Shown: positions 15,958 through 24,952, counted from the stretch's first letter. The stretch: 64,000 nucleotides of DNA from Chloroflexota bacterium (GCA_024434115.1 QMIT01000011.1:1-64000); one strand, 5' to 3'. Notes: generated from the sequence alone by a model not told the origin. Translations and numbers: made by a program.

Positions 15958-16926
15958 TTAGCGGTATTGGCGCGGGTCAAACACATCGCGCAGCGTGTCA
16001 CCCAACAGATTAAAGGCGAGCACGGTGACAAAAATGGCGAGGCCGGGCGCGGAACTATACCACCATAGTGTTTCGATATGTTGGCGGCCCTCTTTGACCA
16101 TCAAGCCCCAATCGGCGCTTGGTGGACGCGACCCCAACCCCAGAAAGGCCAGTGAAGTCGTGGCAAGAATCACCGTGCCAATATCAATCGTGGCTTGTAC
16201 CAGCACAGGGGTCAGTGAATTTGGCAAGATATGACGCAGGATAATCACCCAGTCGGGCAGGGCGATTGAACGGGCCGCCTCGACAAAATAGGCCTCACGT
16301 AGAGTCAAGGTGACACTGCGAACCAAGCGTGTATACCACGGCCACCATGATACGACCAATGCGATGACCGCGTGCAACAGACTTGGCCCCAAGAAGGCCA
16401 CAATTGCCATTGCCAGCAGCAAGGAGGGGAATGCGAGGAACAGGTCGGTGATACGCATGATGATTTCGTCCACCCATCGCCCATAATAGCCCGCCACCGC
16501 CCCCAGCGGAACCCCAATCAACACCGCGCAGGTTACGACGACCAGCGAGGCAAGCAGCGCCGGACGTGTACCATAAATCACCCGGCTGAGAATATCGCGC
16601 CCTAAATCATCCGTGCCGATCCAATATTGGCTGGATGGCTCTAGTCGGCGGTCCACAATATCCATGCGTCCATTGCCCACATCCACCTGATTGCTGTGGC
16701 CCTCCCCGTGCTCAGGATAAGGGGCGATCAAGGGCGCGGCGATTGCCAATACCACCAGCAGCACAATAACAGCCAGACTGACCATCGCCAGAAAATCGCG
16801 GCGGATGATATGCACAATATCCTTAACCCGTCGCCATTTTTCAACTGGCGGGGGTGGATTGTCGCCATTGAGTTTTTGCTCAAGGGCCTCGGCGCGTTTC
16901 CCTAAGAATAGGCGTTGAATAGACAT
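15958..16926 (-). CDS. dppC: peptide ABC transporter permease DppC
   Basis: A 322-residue inner-membrane permease. The first transmembrane helix lies near residues 45-70, followed by an extracytoplasmic segment (SQYWIGTDDLGRDILSRVIY, a DppC hallmark) and five more helices. The EAA-type coupling loop is EAARSIALPDWVIILRHILP. Start ATG with GAGGAAACGC in front, 13 bp after dppB. Confidence 0.93.
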   Translation of the reverse strand: MSIQRLFLGKRAEALEQKLNGDNPPPPVEKWRRVKDIVHIIRRDFLAMVSLAVIVLLVVLAIAAPLIAPYPEHGEGHSNQVDVGNGRMDIVDRRLEPSSQYWIGTDDLGRDILSRVIYGTRPALLASLVVVTCAVLIGVPLGAVAGYYGRWVDEIIMRITDLFLAFPSLLLAMAIVAFLGPSLLHAVIALVVSWWPWYTRLVRSVTLTLREAYFVEAARSIALPDWVIILRHILPNSLTPVLVQATIDIGTVILATTSLAFLGLGSRPPSADWGLMVKEGRQHIETLWWYSSAPGLAIFVTVLAFNLLGDTLRDVFDPRQYR

Positions 16927-16939
16927 GCGTTTCCTCGCG

Positions 16940-18010
16940 TTATTTCAGGCGGATACGTGGGTCTAGCCACGCCTGTGCCAAATCCACGACTAGGTTGATG
17001 ATGACATACCCGCCTGCGCCAAACAGGGTCATCCCCATAATCGCCGGGTAATCCAAATTTAGGAAGGCGGTTGTGGTAAATGTGCCTAAGCCGCCCCAAT
17101 TAAAAATGTATTCGACATAAAATGCCCCGGTTAGCAAATAGGCCAGTGTCAAGCCAATGACGGTCAAAGTCGGAACAATCGCGTTCCGCAGGGCATAGTT
17201 GTAAAGAATGAAACGCTCCGAGATGCCATAGGCACGGGCGGTGCGAATGTAATTTTGTTCCATAACTTCCAGCATTGTGGCGCGGGTCATACGGGCGACT
17301 AGGCCAATCGGGTAAGCCGCCAATGTCAGTGCTGGTAGCACCAGATGGCCCGCCACGTCCTTGAAAGCAACCCAATTGCCCGTAACGGCGGTATCAAAAA
17401 GATAAAATCCCGTAATCTCGTCAATGGGGTGCGTAAAGCGCAGGGTTCCATCAAAGCGGCGCGTCAGAAAAAACAGGCCCAGTTCATGAAATAGGAGCAG
17501 TTGCAGCAGCAGGCCGAGATAAAAAGCAGGCATGGATACGCCGACGAGTGAAATGATCCGAACCACCATGTCGGGTAATTTGCCATGTAGCTGCGCCGAT
17601 AGCACCCCCAATGGTGTACCAACGACAACCGCGAGCAGCATAGCGACCATCACCAATTCCATTGTGGCTGGCAGACGCGAGGTGATTTCGTCCAGCACGG
17701 GTTGTTTGCTAGAAATCGAATCGCCCCAATCACCGCGTACCACATCCCCTACATAGTCCAGATATTGAGCAGGCAGGGGTTTATCCAGACCCAATTGTTT
17801 ATTGACGCGCTCGATTTCGGCAGGGCGGGCGCGTGGGCCAAGATAGAGCGACGCTGGATTGGACGGAATGACCCGTGTCAGCACAAACACGATCAGCGTT
17901 AGGCCGATTAACACACCCACCGAGAGCAATAAGCGCCGGACAATATATTCAAATTTCTCAATCATACGGTTTTTGCAATCATCAAAAAGGTATTTTGGAG
18001 GGAGGGCCAT
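16940..18010 (-). CDS. dppB: peptide ABC transporter permease DppB
   Basis: A 356-residue permease partner of DppC. The DppB hallmarks are an N-terminal helix, then FVLTRVIPSNPASLYLGPRA, and the coupling loop YIRTARAYGISERFILYNYA. The start at 18010 is taken for its strong GGAGGG site at 7 nt; the alternative ATG at 17965 (MIEKFEYIVRR) fits the usual N-terminus but has no ribosome-binding site. A 7-bp GC stem puts the 18010 ATG in its loop (see the hairpin entry). Confidence 0.92.
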   Translation of the reverse strand: MALPPKYLFDDCKNRMIEKFEYIVRRLLLSVGVLIGLTLIVFVLTRVIPSNPASLYLGPRARPAEIERVNKQLGLDKPLPAQYLDYVGDVVRGDWGDSISSKQPVLDEITSRLPATMELVMVAMLLAVVVGTPLGVLSAQLHGKLPDMVVRIISLVGVSMPAFYLGLLLQLLLFHELGLFFLTRRFDGTLRFTHPIDEITGFYLFDTAVTGNWVAFKDVAGHLVLPALTLAAYPIGLVARMTRATMLEVMEQNYIRTARAYGISERFILYNYALRNAIVPTLTVIGLTLAYLLTGAFYVEYIFNWGGLGTFTTTAFLNLDYPAIMGMTLFGAGGYVIINLVVDLAQAWLDPRIRLK

Positions 18011-18023
18011 AAAACACCCTCCC
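18000..18023 (-). promoter_or_regulatory. hairpin masking the dppB ribosome-binding site
   Basis: On the transcript GGGAGGG pairs with CCCTCCC around a 10-nt loop that contains the dppB ATG. It lies directly after the binding-protein gene. It could lower permease translation relative to the binding protein, or protect the upstream mRNA from 3' decay. Confidence 0.5.
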
Positions 18024-18035
18024 CATCATATTGTT

Positions 18036-19598
18036 TTATTCCGCTAGACGAATCGGATAGAAGAACGTCGCAAAGGCGTAATTCGGATTATATTCAAATC
18101 CTTCCAGATAGGTCGGGACGGCATACCAGTTACCGACATCCATCAGATACAGCGCCGGGGCGTCATCCACCAGCATTTGCATGGCCTGAGTATAGAGTAC
18201 CTGCGCGGCATCCCGATCTGTCCCCGCCAAGACGGTGGCTTCGTCAATCAGTGCATCGTAATCGGGATTGTTGTAATAGCTGAGATTGAAGAAAGGCACA
18301 TCGCTACTGCGGAACAATGACCACAGATTATCTGACCCGGCATCACTGTAGGTGGGCCAATACAGGACGAGGAAAATATCCTGTGCTTGGGTGGGGTCGG
18401 CTTTGGCTTCTTCCCATTGTTGACTAAACAGCATCGGTTCAATCGAGACAGTGATACCAATTTCAGCAAGGGCGTCCGCGATAATCGGCGCAAAGGCTTC
18501 TTCGATGGTGTTTTCGGCGGCATAGGTCAGGCGCAGTTCAAAACCACCACCCTCAAACCCAGCTTGGGCCAAGAGATCACGCGCCATATCAAGATTTTGC
18601 GTATATTGCGGCACGTCTTCCGAATATGGATAAACGCCAGCTGGCACTGGGCCGCGTGATTGTGTGCCGAGACCTTCTGCGCCGACTTCGATAATCTGGT
18701 CATAGGGAATGGCGTAGGAGATAGCTTGACGCACCAAGACGTTATCCAGCGGCGGACGGGTGGTGTTTAGGAAACCGACATAGTTGAAGAAGGTCGAATT
18801 GACATGAACAGCATAATCCGGATTGCCTGCAAAACTGTCGTAGCTGGCTGGGGGCAGACGCAGTGCCAAATCCACTTCCCCACCTTCCAGAAGCTGCTGC
18901 TGGGTAACAGCATCGGGCACGATATTGATCAGCACGTTTTCAAACTGACCGTCTTGCCAACCGCCCCAGTAGTTTTCGAAACGGCCTAAGACAACTTCGA
19001 CATCGGCGGTATAGTCAGTGAGCATATAGGGGCCTGTGCCACCATCTACACCCTGTTCAAAATACGCTTCATCGGCCTCGACCGCGTCCAACGCTTTGGG
19101 GCTGATAATCCACGCGCCATAGAGCGATGAGGCAATCAAATCTACCGGGGCGGGATAACCGAGGTTGAATACGACGGTTAGGTCGTCCGGCGTATCAATC
19201 GAGGCGAGGGGCAGCCAGATGAAGGATGCACCACCAACGGCTTGGGTACGTTCGATTGAGCGCTTGACGGCTGTTGATGTCATGGCTTCTCCGTCATGGA
19301 AGGTGACGCCCTCACGCAGATGGAATGTCCAGACAAGGCCGTCTTCGCTCTTTTCCCAACTGGTGGCGAGGGCCGGGGTGAATGGTTCGGCGGCTCCCGG
19401 AGCATTTATCCAAAGCAGCGGTTCATAGATATTCGCCATGTAGAGGGCTTCGGTCGAGAACGACAAATTGGGGTCCCATGTGGTAACGCTGGCGGTCGAG
19501 GCGACACGCAGCACGGTTGTATCTTGAGCCTGTGCACCGACCGGAATAATCAGTACCGTTAAAAGGAGACCCAAGACCAATAGTTTTCGTAGGGTCAT
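18036..19598 (-). CDS. peptide ABC transporter substrate-binding protein
   Basis: A 520-residue secreted binding protein of the SBP family 5 (DppA/OppA type). The start at 19598 has AGGAAGG 8 nt upstream and gives a clean signal peptide (MTLRKLLVLGLLLTVLIIPV, then GAQAQ). There is no lipobox, so it may be held by another means or released. Family signatures include VTTWDPNLSFSTEALYMANI near the N-terminus and LREGVTFHDGEAMT. It delivers ligand to DppBC and is the first gene of the operon. Confidence 0.94.
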   Translation of the reverse strand: MTLRKLLVLGLLLTVLIIPVGAQAQDTTVLRVASTASVTTWDPNLSFSTEALYMANIYEPLLWINAPGAAEPFTPALATSWEKSEDGLVWTFHLREGVTFHDGEAMTSTAVKRSIERTQAVGGASFIWLPLASIDTPDDLTVVFNLGYPAPVDLIASSLYGAWIISPKALDAVEADEAYFEQGVDGGTGPYMLTDYTADVEVVLGRFENYWGGWQDGQFENVLINIVPDAVTQQQLLEGGEVDLALRLPPASYDSFAGNPDYAVHVNSTFFNYVGFLNTTRPPLDNVLVRQAISYAIPYDQIIEVGAEGLGTQSRGPVPAGVYPYSEDVPQYTQNLDMARDLLAQAGFEGGGFELRLTYAAENTIEEAFAPIIADALAEIGITVSIEPMLFSQQWEEAKADPTQAQDIFLVLYWPTYSDAGSDNLWSLFRSSDVPFFNLSYYNNPDYDALIDEATVLAGTDRDAAQVLYTQAMQMLVDDAPALYLMDVGNWYAVPTYLEGFEYNPNYAFATFFYPIRLAE

Positions 19599-19640
19599 AG
19601 TCAAAACCTTCCTAAATTTATTCATTTTGAGTATGGGCAG

Positions 19641-19646
19641 ATTATA
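19641..19646 (-). promoter_or_regulatory. -10 box of dpp operon promoter
   Basis: TATAAT on the minus strand. At 17 bp upstream there is AGAATT, not a usable -35 box, so this promoter probably needs an activator. Three 11-bp-spaced direct repeats lie exactly there. Confidence 0.5.
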
Positions 19647-19656
19647 ACGGGCAGAG

Positions 19657-19688
19657 TTTGCAAAATTCTGGCAAAATACTTGCAAATG
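19657..19688. promoter_or_regulatory. three 11-bp-spaced direct repeats, SARP-type operator
   Basis: GCAAAAT, GCAAAAT and GCAAATG start at 19660, 19671 and 19682, i.e. heptamers with 4-bp spacers. SARP activators are known to bind heptamer direct repeats at this 11-bp period near an otherwise weak -35 region. The neighbouring divergent gene encodes a SARP-type C-terminus, so autoregulation and control of the dpp operon are likely. Confidence 0.65.
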
Positions 19689-19708
19689 GACAGGGATCAA
19701 TATCAAAA

Positions 19709-22700
19709 ATGAGTACACCCCTTCTTCTCCAAACAAAATTTTTGATTCCGCGACTTGTGGCGAGCCATTTACCGCGCCCTCACTTGGTTAACCTGATTCG
19801 CAGCAACTGTGAGCAGCGGATTATTTTGCTGACGGCTCCGGCTGGTTATGGCAAAACAACCCTCATGGTCGAAGCTGTTGCGGCTTTGGGCCGCCTCGTA
19901 GTCTGGTATCAATTGGATGGCGGGGACAACGACCCCACCACGTTTATCGCCTATCTGGTCGAGGGCCTGTGCCGTATCCGCCCCAGCAGTGCGGAAAAAA
20001 GCCGCCGTCTGCTCAATAGCCCTAATCCTCCGCCTCCCCCACAGATGCTTGTTTTTTTGCTGAACGAACTTCTAGAGGATTTGTCGTTTGAGTGGACACT
20101 GGTACTGGATGATTATCACTTTGTGAGTAATCCTGTCGTTCATGAGTTAGCCGCTGTTTTTCTAGAGCGCCGCCCACCCAACATGAGCGCGATTCTTTCG
20201 ACCCGTACCACACCGCCGCTTCCACTTTCACGTTGGCGTGCTCGGGGTCAACTGGCCGAATTGCGCCTTGAACATCTGCGCTTTAGCCATCAAGAATCCG
20301 AGATGTGGCTGAATCAGGTGCTGCCGCAACTACCTCATGCCCTCAGCGAAAGGCTTTCGGTCAAATCGGAAGGATGGGGAGCAGGTTTGCAATTAGCAGC
20401 GACACTGGTGGCCGAAAAGCCACTGCTAGAGGCGGAGGGATTGATTAACAATCTGTCGGGGGCACATCCTTATATTTTCCACTATCTGATGGACGAAGTG
20501 TTTGACCACCAACCACCCGCGCTACAAGAATTCCTGCTGTATTCTGCGATTCTCACTCAAATGGATGCCAGTTTATGTGAGACGGCTTTAGGCATCAACA
20601 ACGCCCAAACACATCTGGAAACCTTGCAGCGTGAAAACCTGTTCCTAATTGCGCTAGACGATCAGCAACGGTGGTATCGCTATCACCATCTATTTCAGGA
20701 ATTCTTGCAGGACAAACTGGCTCGCCAATCCCCCCAGACGCTCTATCGGTTATGCCACCAGACGGGTGAGTATTTTCTTGTGGTTGCCGACTATGAAATG
20801 GCGGCGCACTATTTTTTGCGGGCAGGCGAACAATCCAAAGCTGCACAGGCGATTTTACGGTTTGCACCGAAGTATTTGGAATCGGGCCGCGCTGACATTT
20901 TAAGCCACTATCTGAGCCAACTAGGGCCAGCAGAATTGCTGCACCAGCCTGAACTTGCCTTGTATCTGGGACAAAGCTTACGTCAGCGTGGCTTGCTGGG
21001 CGAGGCGGTTGTCCATCTCAAACAGGCTTACCAGAGTGCCAGTGACTTGGATGCAGTGGATATCGCCACGCTTGCTATGACTGAACTTGCCAGTCTTGCC
21101 CGTTCGCGTGGAGACTATATGGAGGCCCAACAGAGGGCGACCCAAGCAGTTGAGCGCAGTCCATCGGCTGGCCCAGCGGTTCGCGCTTTTGCATTGATGG
21201 AGCAGGCCAAGTGCGAAGGATTTCTAAATGGTATGGAACAGGGATATGCGATCGCCCTGCACGCAATTGAGGCGATGAGGCACGCTGAGGATTCGGTCGA
21301 ACCATCCCAGCAAGCCCAGCTACTTCGGTCGCTGGGCCAAATCTGCTGGTGGTATGGCAACGTCAGCGAGGCAATTTTACATGCTGAAGAAGCTCTGCGT
21401 CGTTTGCCGGAACTTGAGTCGCCACTTGCTGCCGATTTAATGCTGCTGCTTGCTACACTCTATCTCTATCGGCATGAATACGATGGGGCACTCAAGTTTG
21501 GTCAACGTGCGCTGGATATTTGCCAACGTCTGCACGCACAGGAATTGCTATCGAATGCGCTGACGGTACTAGGGAATGTCCTGACACGGGTGGGACAGCT
21601 AGGTCAAGCGGAAAGCTGCCTACACCAAGCCATTGACCTCGCATCCCAATTGCAGGCCGCCAGCTATACCCAAGTGATGGCAGGTAGTTATTTAGCCTAT
21701 AATCTTGTCGCACAGGGCCGCATAGATGAAGCCCAGCAGATCGCCGAAACTGCGCTGTGGCCGCACGAAAATCGGGCGATGGTGTATGAAATCTATGTAT
21801 GCCGTAGCGTTCTGGCCGACATACACCTTGAGAAACGCGAGGTTATCCGCGCGAAACAGATTTTCGAATCCCTTATTGAGATCGGCGAAGCACGACAGTA
21901 TCGCATCCCACTGGCAATGGCTAATTTTGGTTTGGCCTATATTCTACTCTCAGAAGGCAATCAAGAACGCGGCCTAGAACTTGCCCAGAAATCACTGCAT
22001 CTACTTGAATCGTCGCGGCTATGGGAATTGTATGTTGACCAAAAGCAGCGGGCAGTTGTCGTTTGCCAAGCCCTAGAGCAGATCATCCCGGGCAACCCCT
22101 TTCTGCGACAAGTATTACAAGTGTTGCGTTCTAGAGTCTCTCAGATAACCGTGGTGCCCACCGGACGACAGCCCATCCAAGTGCAGACTTTCGGATCGTT
22201 CCGAGTCTTTCACGACGAGGCGGAGATTCAACCCAAAATGTGGGGGTCGACGAAGGCGCGTGACCTATTGGCCTACTTTGTCACATTTCGGTATGAACAT
22301 ATCCCGCTTGACAAAGCCCTAGACGCGTTGTGGCCTTCGAACGAGCGGCAAAGCAAAACCGCTTTTCATACGGCCCTTTATCGCTTGCGCCAAGCACTTA
22401 ATGTAGGCGAATCCACCACGCGGCTCATTATAGCCGAGATGGGCGACTATCGGCTGGATCTATCGCGTTTCGAGATCGATGTTGAGTTATTTGATCAATA
22501 CATCAAAAAGGCACAAGAGTCCGATGGTAAAGAGGCGATAAAGAACTATCAGGCTGCACTTGATCTGTACAAAGGCGAATATCTTAACAATCTATATTAT
22601 AGTTGGTTATTAATTGAACGGCAACGCCTAAGTGAAAGTCACTTGCAGGCCATGTATCGGCTAGGCAGGCTGTATACCCAATGTGGCGACTTGGAGCAGG

Positions 22701-22915
22701 CTGTCACTCTTCACAAGCGTGTAGTTCAATTTAGTCCGTTGTGGGAAGAAGCCCACTGTGAAGTCATGCGCATCCTACACCAGTTGGGTGATCGGCAGGG
22801 GGTGATCAAACAATATGGGATTATGTGCGATCTGCTTCAGCAGGAAATCGGAGCCAGCCCCTTGCCGTCTACCCGCGATCTATTTGAAAACCTAACCCAG
22901 TCTTCTCAACCATAA
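19709..22915 (+). CDS. STAND ATPase-TPR-SARP transcriptional activator
   Basis: A 1068-residue regulator. The start MSTPLLLQTKFLIPRLVASH fits the MalT family. A STAND NTPase covers about residues 1-330, with Walker A APAGYGKTT and the WYQLDGGDND and LVLDDYHFV motifs. A TPR-like helical array spans about 330-800. In place of the LuxR helix-turn-helix of MalT, residues from about 820 form a winged helix (VQTFGSFRVFHDEAEI, LLAYFVTFRYEHIPLDKALD) plus a BTAD helical domain, the SARP arrangement. It is divergent from the dpp operon, with a matching operator in the gap. The ligand is unknown and may be a transported peptide or amide. Confidence 0.9.
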   Translation: MSTPLLLQTKFLIPRLVASHLPRPHLVNLIRSNCEQRIILLTAPAGYGKTTLMVEAVAALGRLVVWYQLDGGDNDPTTFIAYLVEGLCRIRPSSAEKSRRLLNSPNPPPPPQMLVFLLNELLEDLSFEWTLVLDDYHFVSNPVVHELAAVFLERRPPNMSAILSTRTTPPLPLSRWRARGQLAELRLEHLRFSHQESEMWLNQVLPQLPHALSERLSVKSEGWGAGLQLAATLVAEKPLLEAEGLINNLSGAHPYIFHYLMDEVFDHQPPALQEFLLYSAILTQMDASLCETALGINNAQTHLETLQRENLFLIALDDQQRWYRYHHLFQEFLQDKLARQSPQTLYRLCHQTGEYFLVVADYEMAAHYFLRAGEQSKAAQAILRFAPKYLESGRADILSHYLSQLGPAELLHQPELALYLGQSLRQRGLLGEAVVHLKQAYQSASDLDAVDIATLAMTELASLARSRGDYMEAQQRATQAVERSPSAGPAVRAFALMEQAKCEGFLNGMEQGYAIALHAIEAMRHAEDSVEPSQQAQLLRSLGQICWWYGNVSEAILHAEEALRRLPELESPLAADLMLLLATLYLYRHEYDGALKFGQRALDICQRLHAQELLSNALTVLGNVLTRVGQLGQAESCLHQAIDLASQLQAASYTQVMAGSYLAYNLVAQGRIDEAQQIAETALWPHENRAMVYEIYVCRSVLADIHLEKREVIRAKQIFESLIEIGEARQYRIPLAMANFGLAYILLSEGNQERGLELAQKSLHLLESSRLWELYVDQKQRAVVVCQALEQIIPGNPFLRQVLQVLRSRVSQITVVPTGRQPIQVQTFGSFRVFHDEAEIQPKMWGSTKARDLLAYFVTFRYEHIPLDKALDALWPSNERQSKTAFHTALYRLRQALNVGESTTRLIIAEMGDYRLDLSRFEIDVELFDQYIKKAQESDGKEAIKNYQAALDLYKGEYLNNLYYSWLLIERQRLSESHLQAMYRLGRLYTQCGDLEQAVTLHKRVVQFSPLWEEAHCEVMRILHQLGDRQGVIKQYGIMCDLLQQEIGASPLPSTRDLFENLTQSSQP

Positions 22916-22961
22916 ATGGATTTCTTGGGAATACAACCAAGATGACGCTCTTTAGGAGATT

Positions 22962-23096
22962 TTGAGGCGTCTTTTGGGACTGAAATATGCAGCAACCATA
23001 CGCATGGTGGATAAAGTCACCGACGGCCAACCGAACACACCGAAGTTGATGGAAGCCTTAAAGCAAGGGGTCGGCGACCCGCCTCCAATCGGGTGA
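22962..23096 (+). CDS. possible 44-residue ORF or gene fragment
   Basis: TTG start with AGGAG close upstream; the frame reads LRRLLGLKYAATIRMVDKVT and ends PPPIG. The residue mix looks protein-like but I do not recognise it. It ends just before a strong terminator. It may be a stump of a larger gene at the left edge of the accessory island. Confidence 0.25.
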   Translation: MRRLLGLKYAATIRMVDKVTDGQPNTPKLMEALKQGVGDPPPIG

Positions 23097-23116
23097 TTTG
23101 GACAGGATAGAAATGG

Positions 23117-23146
23117 AAACCGGGGTTCATTGCCCCGGTTTTTTAT
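23117..23146. terminator. bidirectional intrinsic terminator
   Basis: AAACCGGGG and CCCCGGTTT form a perfect 9-bp stem with a 7-nt loop, with T runs on the plus side. It separates the regulator from the convergent minus-strand cluster. Confidence 0.85.
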
Positions 23147-23156
23147 TGGAGTGGTT

Positions 23157-24110
23157 TTATCGGCGTGGGGTGATATTTTCGCCGTCGAGTGCGGCCTCGG
23201 CTATTTCGCGCATCACGTCCGCGTCATCGGTGTAGCGGCTACCGTGGTAGGTCGTAATCTGTCGTAGGGCGTACTTTTGCACGTTGAGTTGTTGGGCGGC
23301 CTCAGCGATTTGGCGTTCCATCTCGCGGATTTGGGCGTCACGTTGACTCAGGACTTTGAGCAGGGCATCCATCGCCGTGTCGTCTTCCAACAGGGATACC
23401 CCGCGGGCGGGTACCGTGAAGGGATACCCATTGTCATCGGTGGGCATGTCGTCATAACTCACGCGGTAGTCGTTGCCGTTGTAGCCCACAATCGTCGCGG
23501 GCACATCCACCGATCCTACTTTCACCCGTGTGCCCACCTTGAACGGGTGGCTGGCGCTGGTCGTTTCGTACTCCACCAACTGAGTGTATTGGGCGGGGAC
23601 TTTGAAAATCCCGTAGAGGTCATCGTAGACCACTTCCAGTGTATGTTCATCGGGAATCCCCACCACTCTGGCGGGAATCCCCACTGCCACCACCTGCACC
23701 GCGTCACCATACTGGAAGCGGCTCTTGGAGCGGCGGGTGACATTGGCGGCGGGCACTTCAATGGATTCGTGGCCGTCCTCAAAGGTGACCCGTACGGTCT
23801 GGCCGTCTGAGGAAACCATCGCCACTTTCGCAGGCATGTTCTCCACATGCACCACCACGTCCTCGTTAATCTCTAGCGGCACCGCGTCCTGTTTGGCGGC
23901 GAGAATGCCCTTGTCGGCGGGTGTGATGGCCGAAGGCTGGCGCAGCAGAACCAACTGATCGTCATCCACCACAAAATCCCGCCCTGTCCCAGCGTCGATC
24001 ACCGCGCGACCATTTGGGGTGTAGGTTTTGATCTTCCCTTCCCATGTGCGAAAGTCCGCCTGAAAGCGTACCTGTGTACCGATTGGGAAAGGCTTGTTTT
24101 TGCCGTTCAT
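23157..24110 (-). CDS. multi-module KOW/SH3-like protein, unknown function
   Basis: A 317-residue protein starting MNGKNKPFPIGTQVRFQADF, with AAAGGA upstream. It is built of four or five short beta-rich modules of the form x-G-T-x-V-(hydrophobic), each ending in a YDD/DG turn: near residues 8-50, 80-115, 122-165 and 172-225. A coiled coil follows (LSQRDAQIREMERQIAEAAQ). The module KVGTRVKVGSVDVPATIVGY recurs almost unchanged in the neighbour at 24247-24810, so the two are tandem paralogues. Such Tudor/KOW-like barrels usually bind nucleic acid or protein; nothing more specific can be said. It has its own copy of a duplicated promoter-leader cassette. Confidence 0.72.
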   Translation of the reverse strand: MNGKNKPFPIGTQVRFQADFRTWEGKIKTYTPNGRAVIDAGTGRDFVVDDDQLVLLRQPSAITPADKGILAAKQDAVPLEINEDVVVHVENMPAKVAMVSSDGQTVRVTFEDGHESIEVPAANVTRRSKSRFQYGDAVQVVAVGIPARVVGIPDEHTLEVVYDDLYGIFKVPAQYTQLVEYETTSASHPFKVGTRVKVGSVDVPATIVGYNGNDYRVSYDDMPTDDNGYPFTVPARGVSLLEDDTAMDALLKVLSQRDAQIREMERQIAEAAQQLNVQKYALRQITTYHGSRYTDDADVMREIAEAALDGENITPRR

Positions 24111-24210
24111 TTGTCTAGTCCTTTGTTTTATAGGATTACTCAATACATCCACATGATAGCTCTGTTCCTCCCACGTCCAAGGCTTGCTGACCCCTAAACT
24201 CCGGGGGTTG
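24111..24210 (-). repeat. duplicated promoter-leader cassette, copy A
   Basis: About 100 bp nearly identical to 24811-24910, exactly 700 bp away, each directly before a KOW-like gene. Both hold TTGGAC-16 bp-TATCAT, a CCCC/GGGG hairpin and the same AAAGGACTAGACAA ribosome-binding stretch before ATG. Confidence 0.85.
24153..24180 (-). promoter_or_regulatory. promoter of KOW-like gene A
   Basis: Minus-strand TTGGAC and TATCAT with 16-bp spacing, about 43 bp from the start codon and conserved in the second cassette copy. Confidence 0.55.
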
Positions 24211-24213
24211 TGG

Positions 24214-24240
24214 GTATAAAAAGGGGCGGCCACCCGCCCC
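24214..24240 (-). terminator. intrinsic terminator of KOW-like gene B
   Basis: Minus-strand GGGGCGG-GTGG-CCGCCCC followed by TTTTT, 7 bp after the stop codon. Confidence 0.85.
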
Positions 24241-24246
24241 ACTGTG

Positions 24247-24810
24247 TTATCTAGATTCTGTCTCGGCGAGTGCCGCGTTTAACACCGCCACCAGTGCACG
24301 TTCATCAACGGGCAAGCCACTGGTCAACTGACTCAGCACCCCCTTGACCGCTTGTCGCAGGGCCGTCTGTTCACTCACCACTTCCGCCATTTGGCGACGG
24401 AGGACTTCTAGTTCACGCTGTTCGGCGGATGCGGCGTCCTGTTCCAAGCAGGTGACCCCGCGAAAGGCGACGGTAAAGGGTTCTCCCCGATCATCGCAGG
24501 GCAGGTCGTCGTAGCTGATCTGGTAGTTCTCGTGGTGGTAACCCACAATCGTTGCCGGGACATCTACTCCACTCACCTTGACCCGTGTCCCAATCGGGAG
24601 GGGCGTGGGGGTGGCGATGCGCTCGGCTTGTTTGCTGCGGAGGGTCAATTGGTCGAGGGTCATGCTGAAGTGTTTGCCTGTATCAGTGAGGATAGTCACG
24701 TGCCCCTCAGGGGTACAACTTTCGATGGTGCCGGTGTAGATGCGGAAATCGGCGGCGAAGCGTACCGGCGTGCCGACAGTGGGTTGAGTTGGAGAATCGT
24801 GCGTGGTCAT
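24247..24810 (-). CDS. KOW/SH3-like protein, paralogue of 23157-24110
   Basis: A 187-residue shorter relative of its downstream neighbour. It keeps the first module (VGTPVRFAADFRIYTGTIES) and the last (PIGTRVKVSGVDVPATIVGY, then YDDLPCDDRGEPFTV), but lacks the middle modules. A coiled coil at about 125-170 ends it. It has its own promoter and terminator, so it is a single-gene unit. Function is unknown; binding of nucleic acid or a protein partner is a guess from the fold. Confidence 0.7.
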   Translation of the reverse strand: MTTHDSPTQPTVGTPVRFAADFRIYTGTIESCTPEGHVTILTDTGKHFSMTLDQLTLRSKQAERIATPTPLPIGTRVKVSGVDVPATIVGYHHENYQISYDDLPCDDRGEPFTVAFRGVTCLEQDAASAEQRELEVLRRQMAEVVSEQTALRQAVKGVLSQLTSGLPVDERALVAVLNAALAETESR

Positions 24811-24910
24811 TTGTCTAGTCCTTTGGTTTATAGGATTACTCAATACATCTTCATGATAGCTCTGTTCCCCCCACGTCCAAGGTCGGTTGGCCCCTAAACT
24901 CCGGGGGTTG
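24811..24910 (-). repeat. duplicated promoter-leader cassette, copy B
   Basis: Matches 24111-24210 over about 100 bp with a few substitutions. It shows that promoter, leader and first coding module were duplicated together. Confidence 0.85.
24853..24880 (-). promoter_or_regulatory. promoter of KOW-like gene B
   Basis: Minus-strand TTGGAC-16 bp-TATCAT, identical in both boxes and spacing to copy A. Confidence 0.55.
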
Positions 24911-24920
24911 TGCCGAAATG

Positions 24921-24952
24921 AAAAGGTGATGTACGTTGGACACCACCTTCAA
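24921..24952 (-). terminator. intrinsic terminator of gene 24969-25529
   Basis: On the minus strand AAGGTGGTGT pairs with ACATCACCTT, followed by TTTC. One mismatch is in the stem. Confidence 0.5.
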
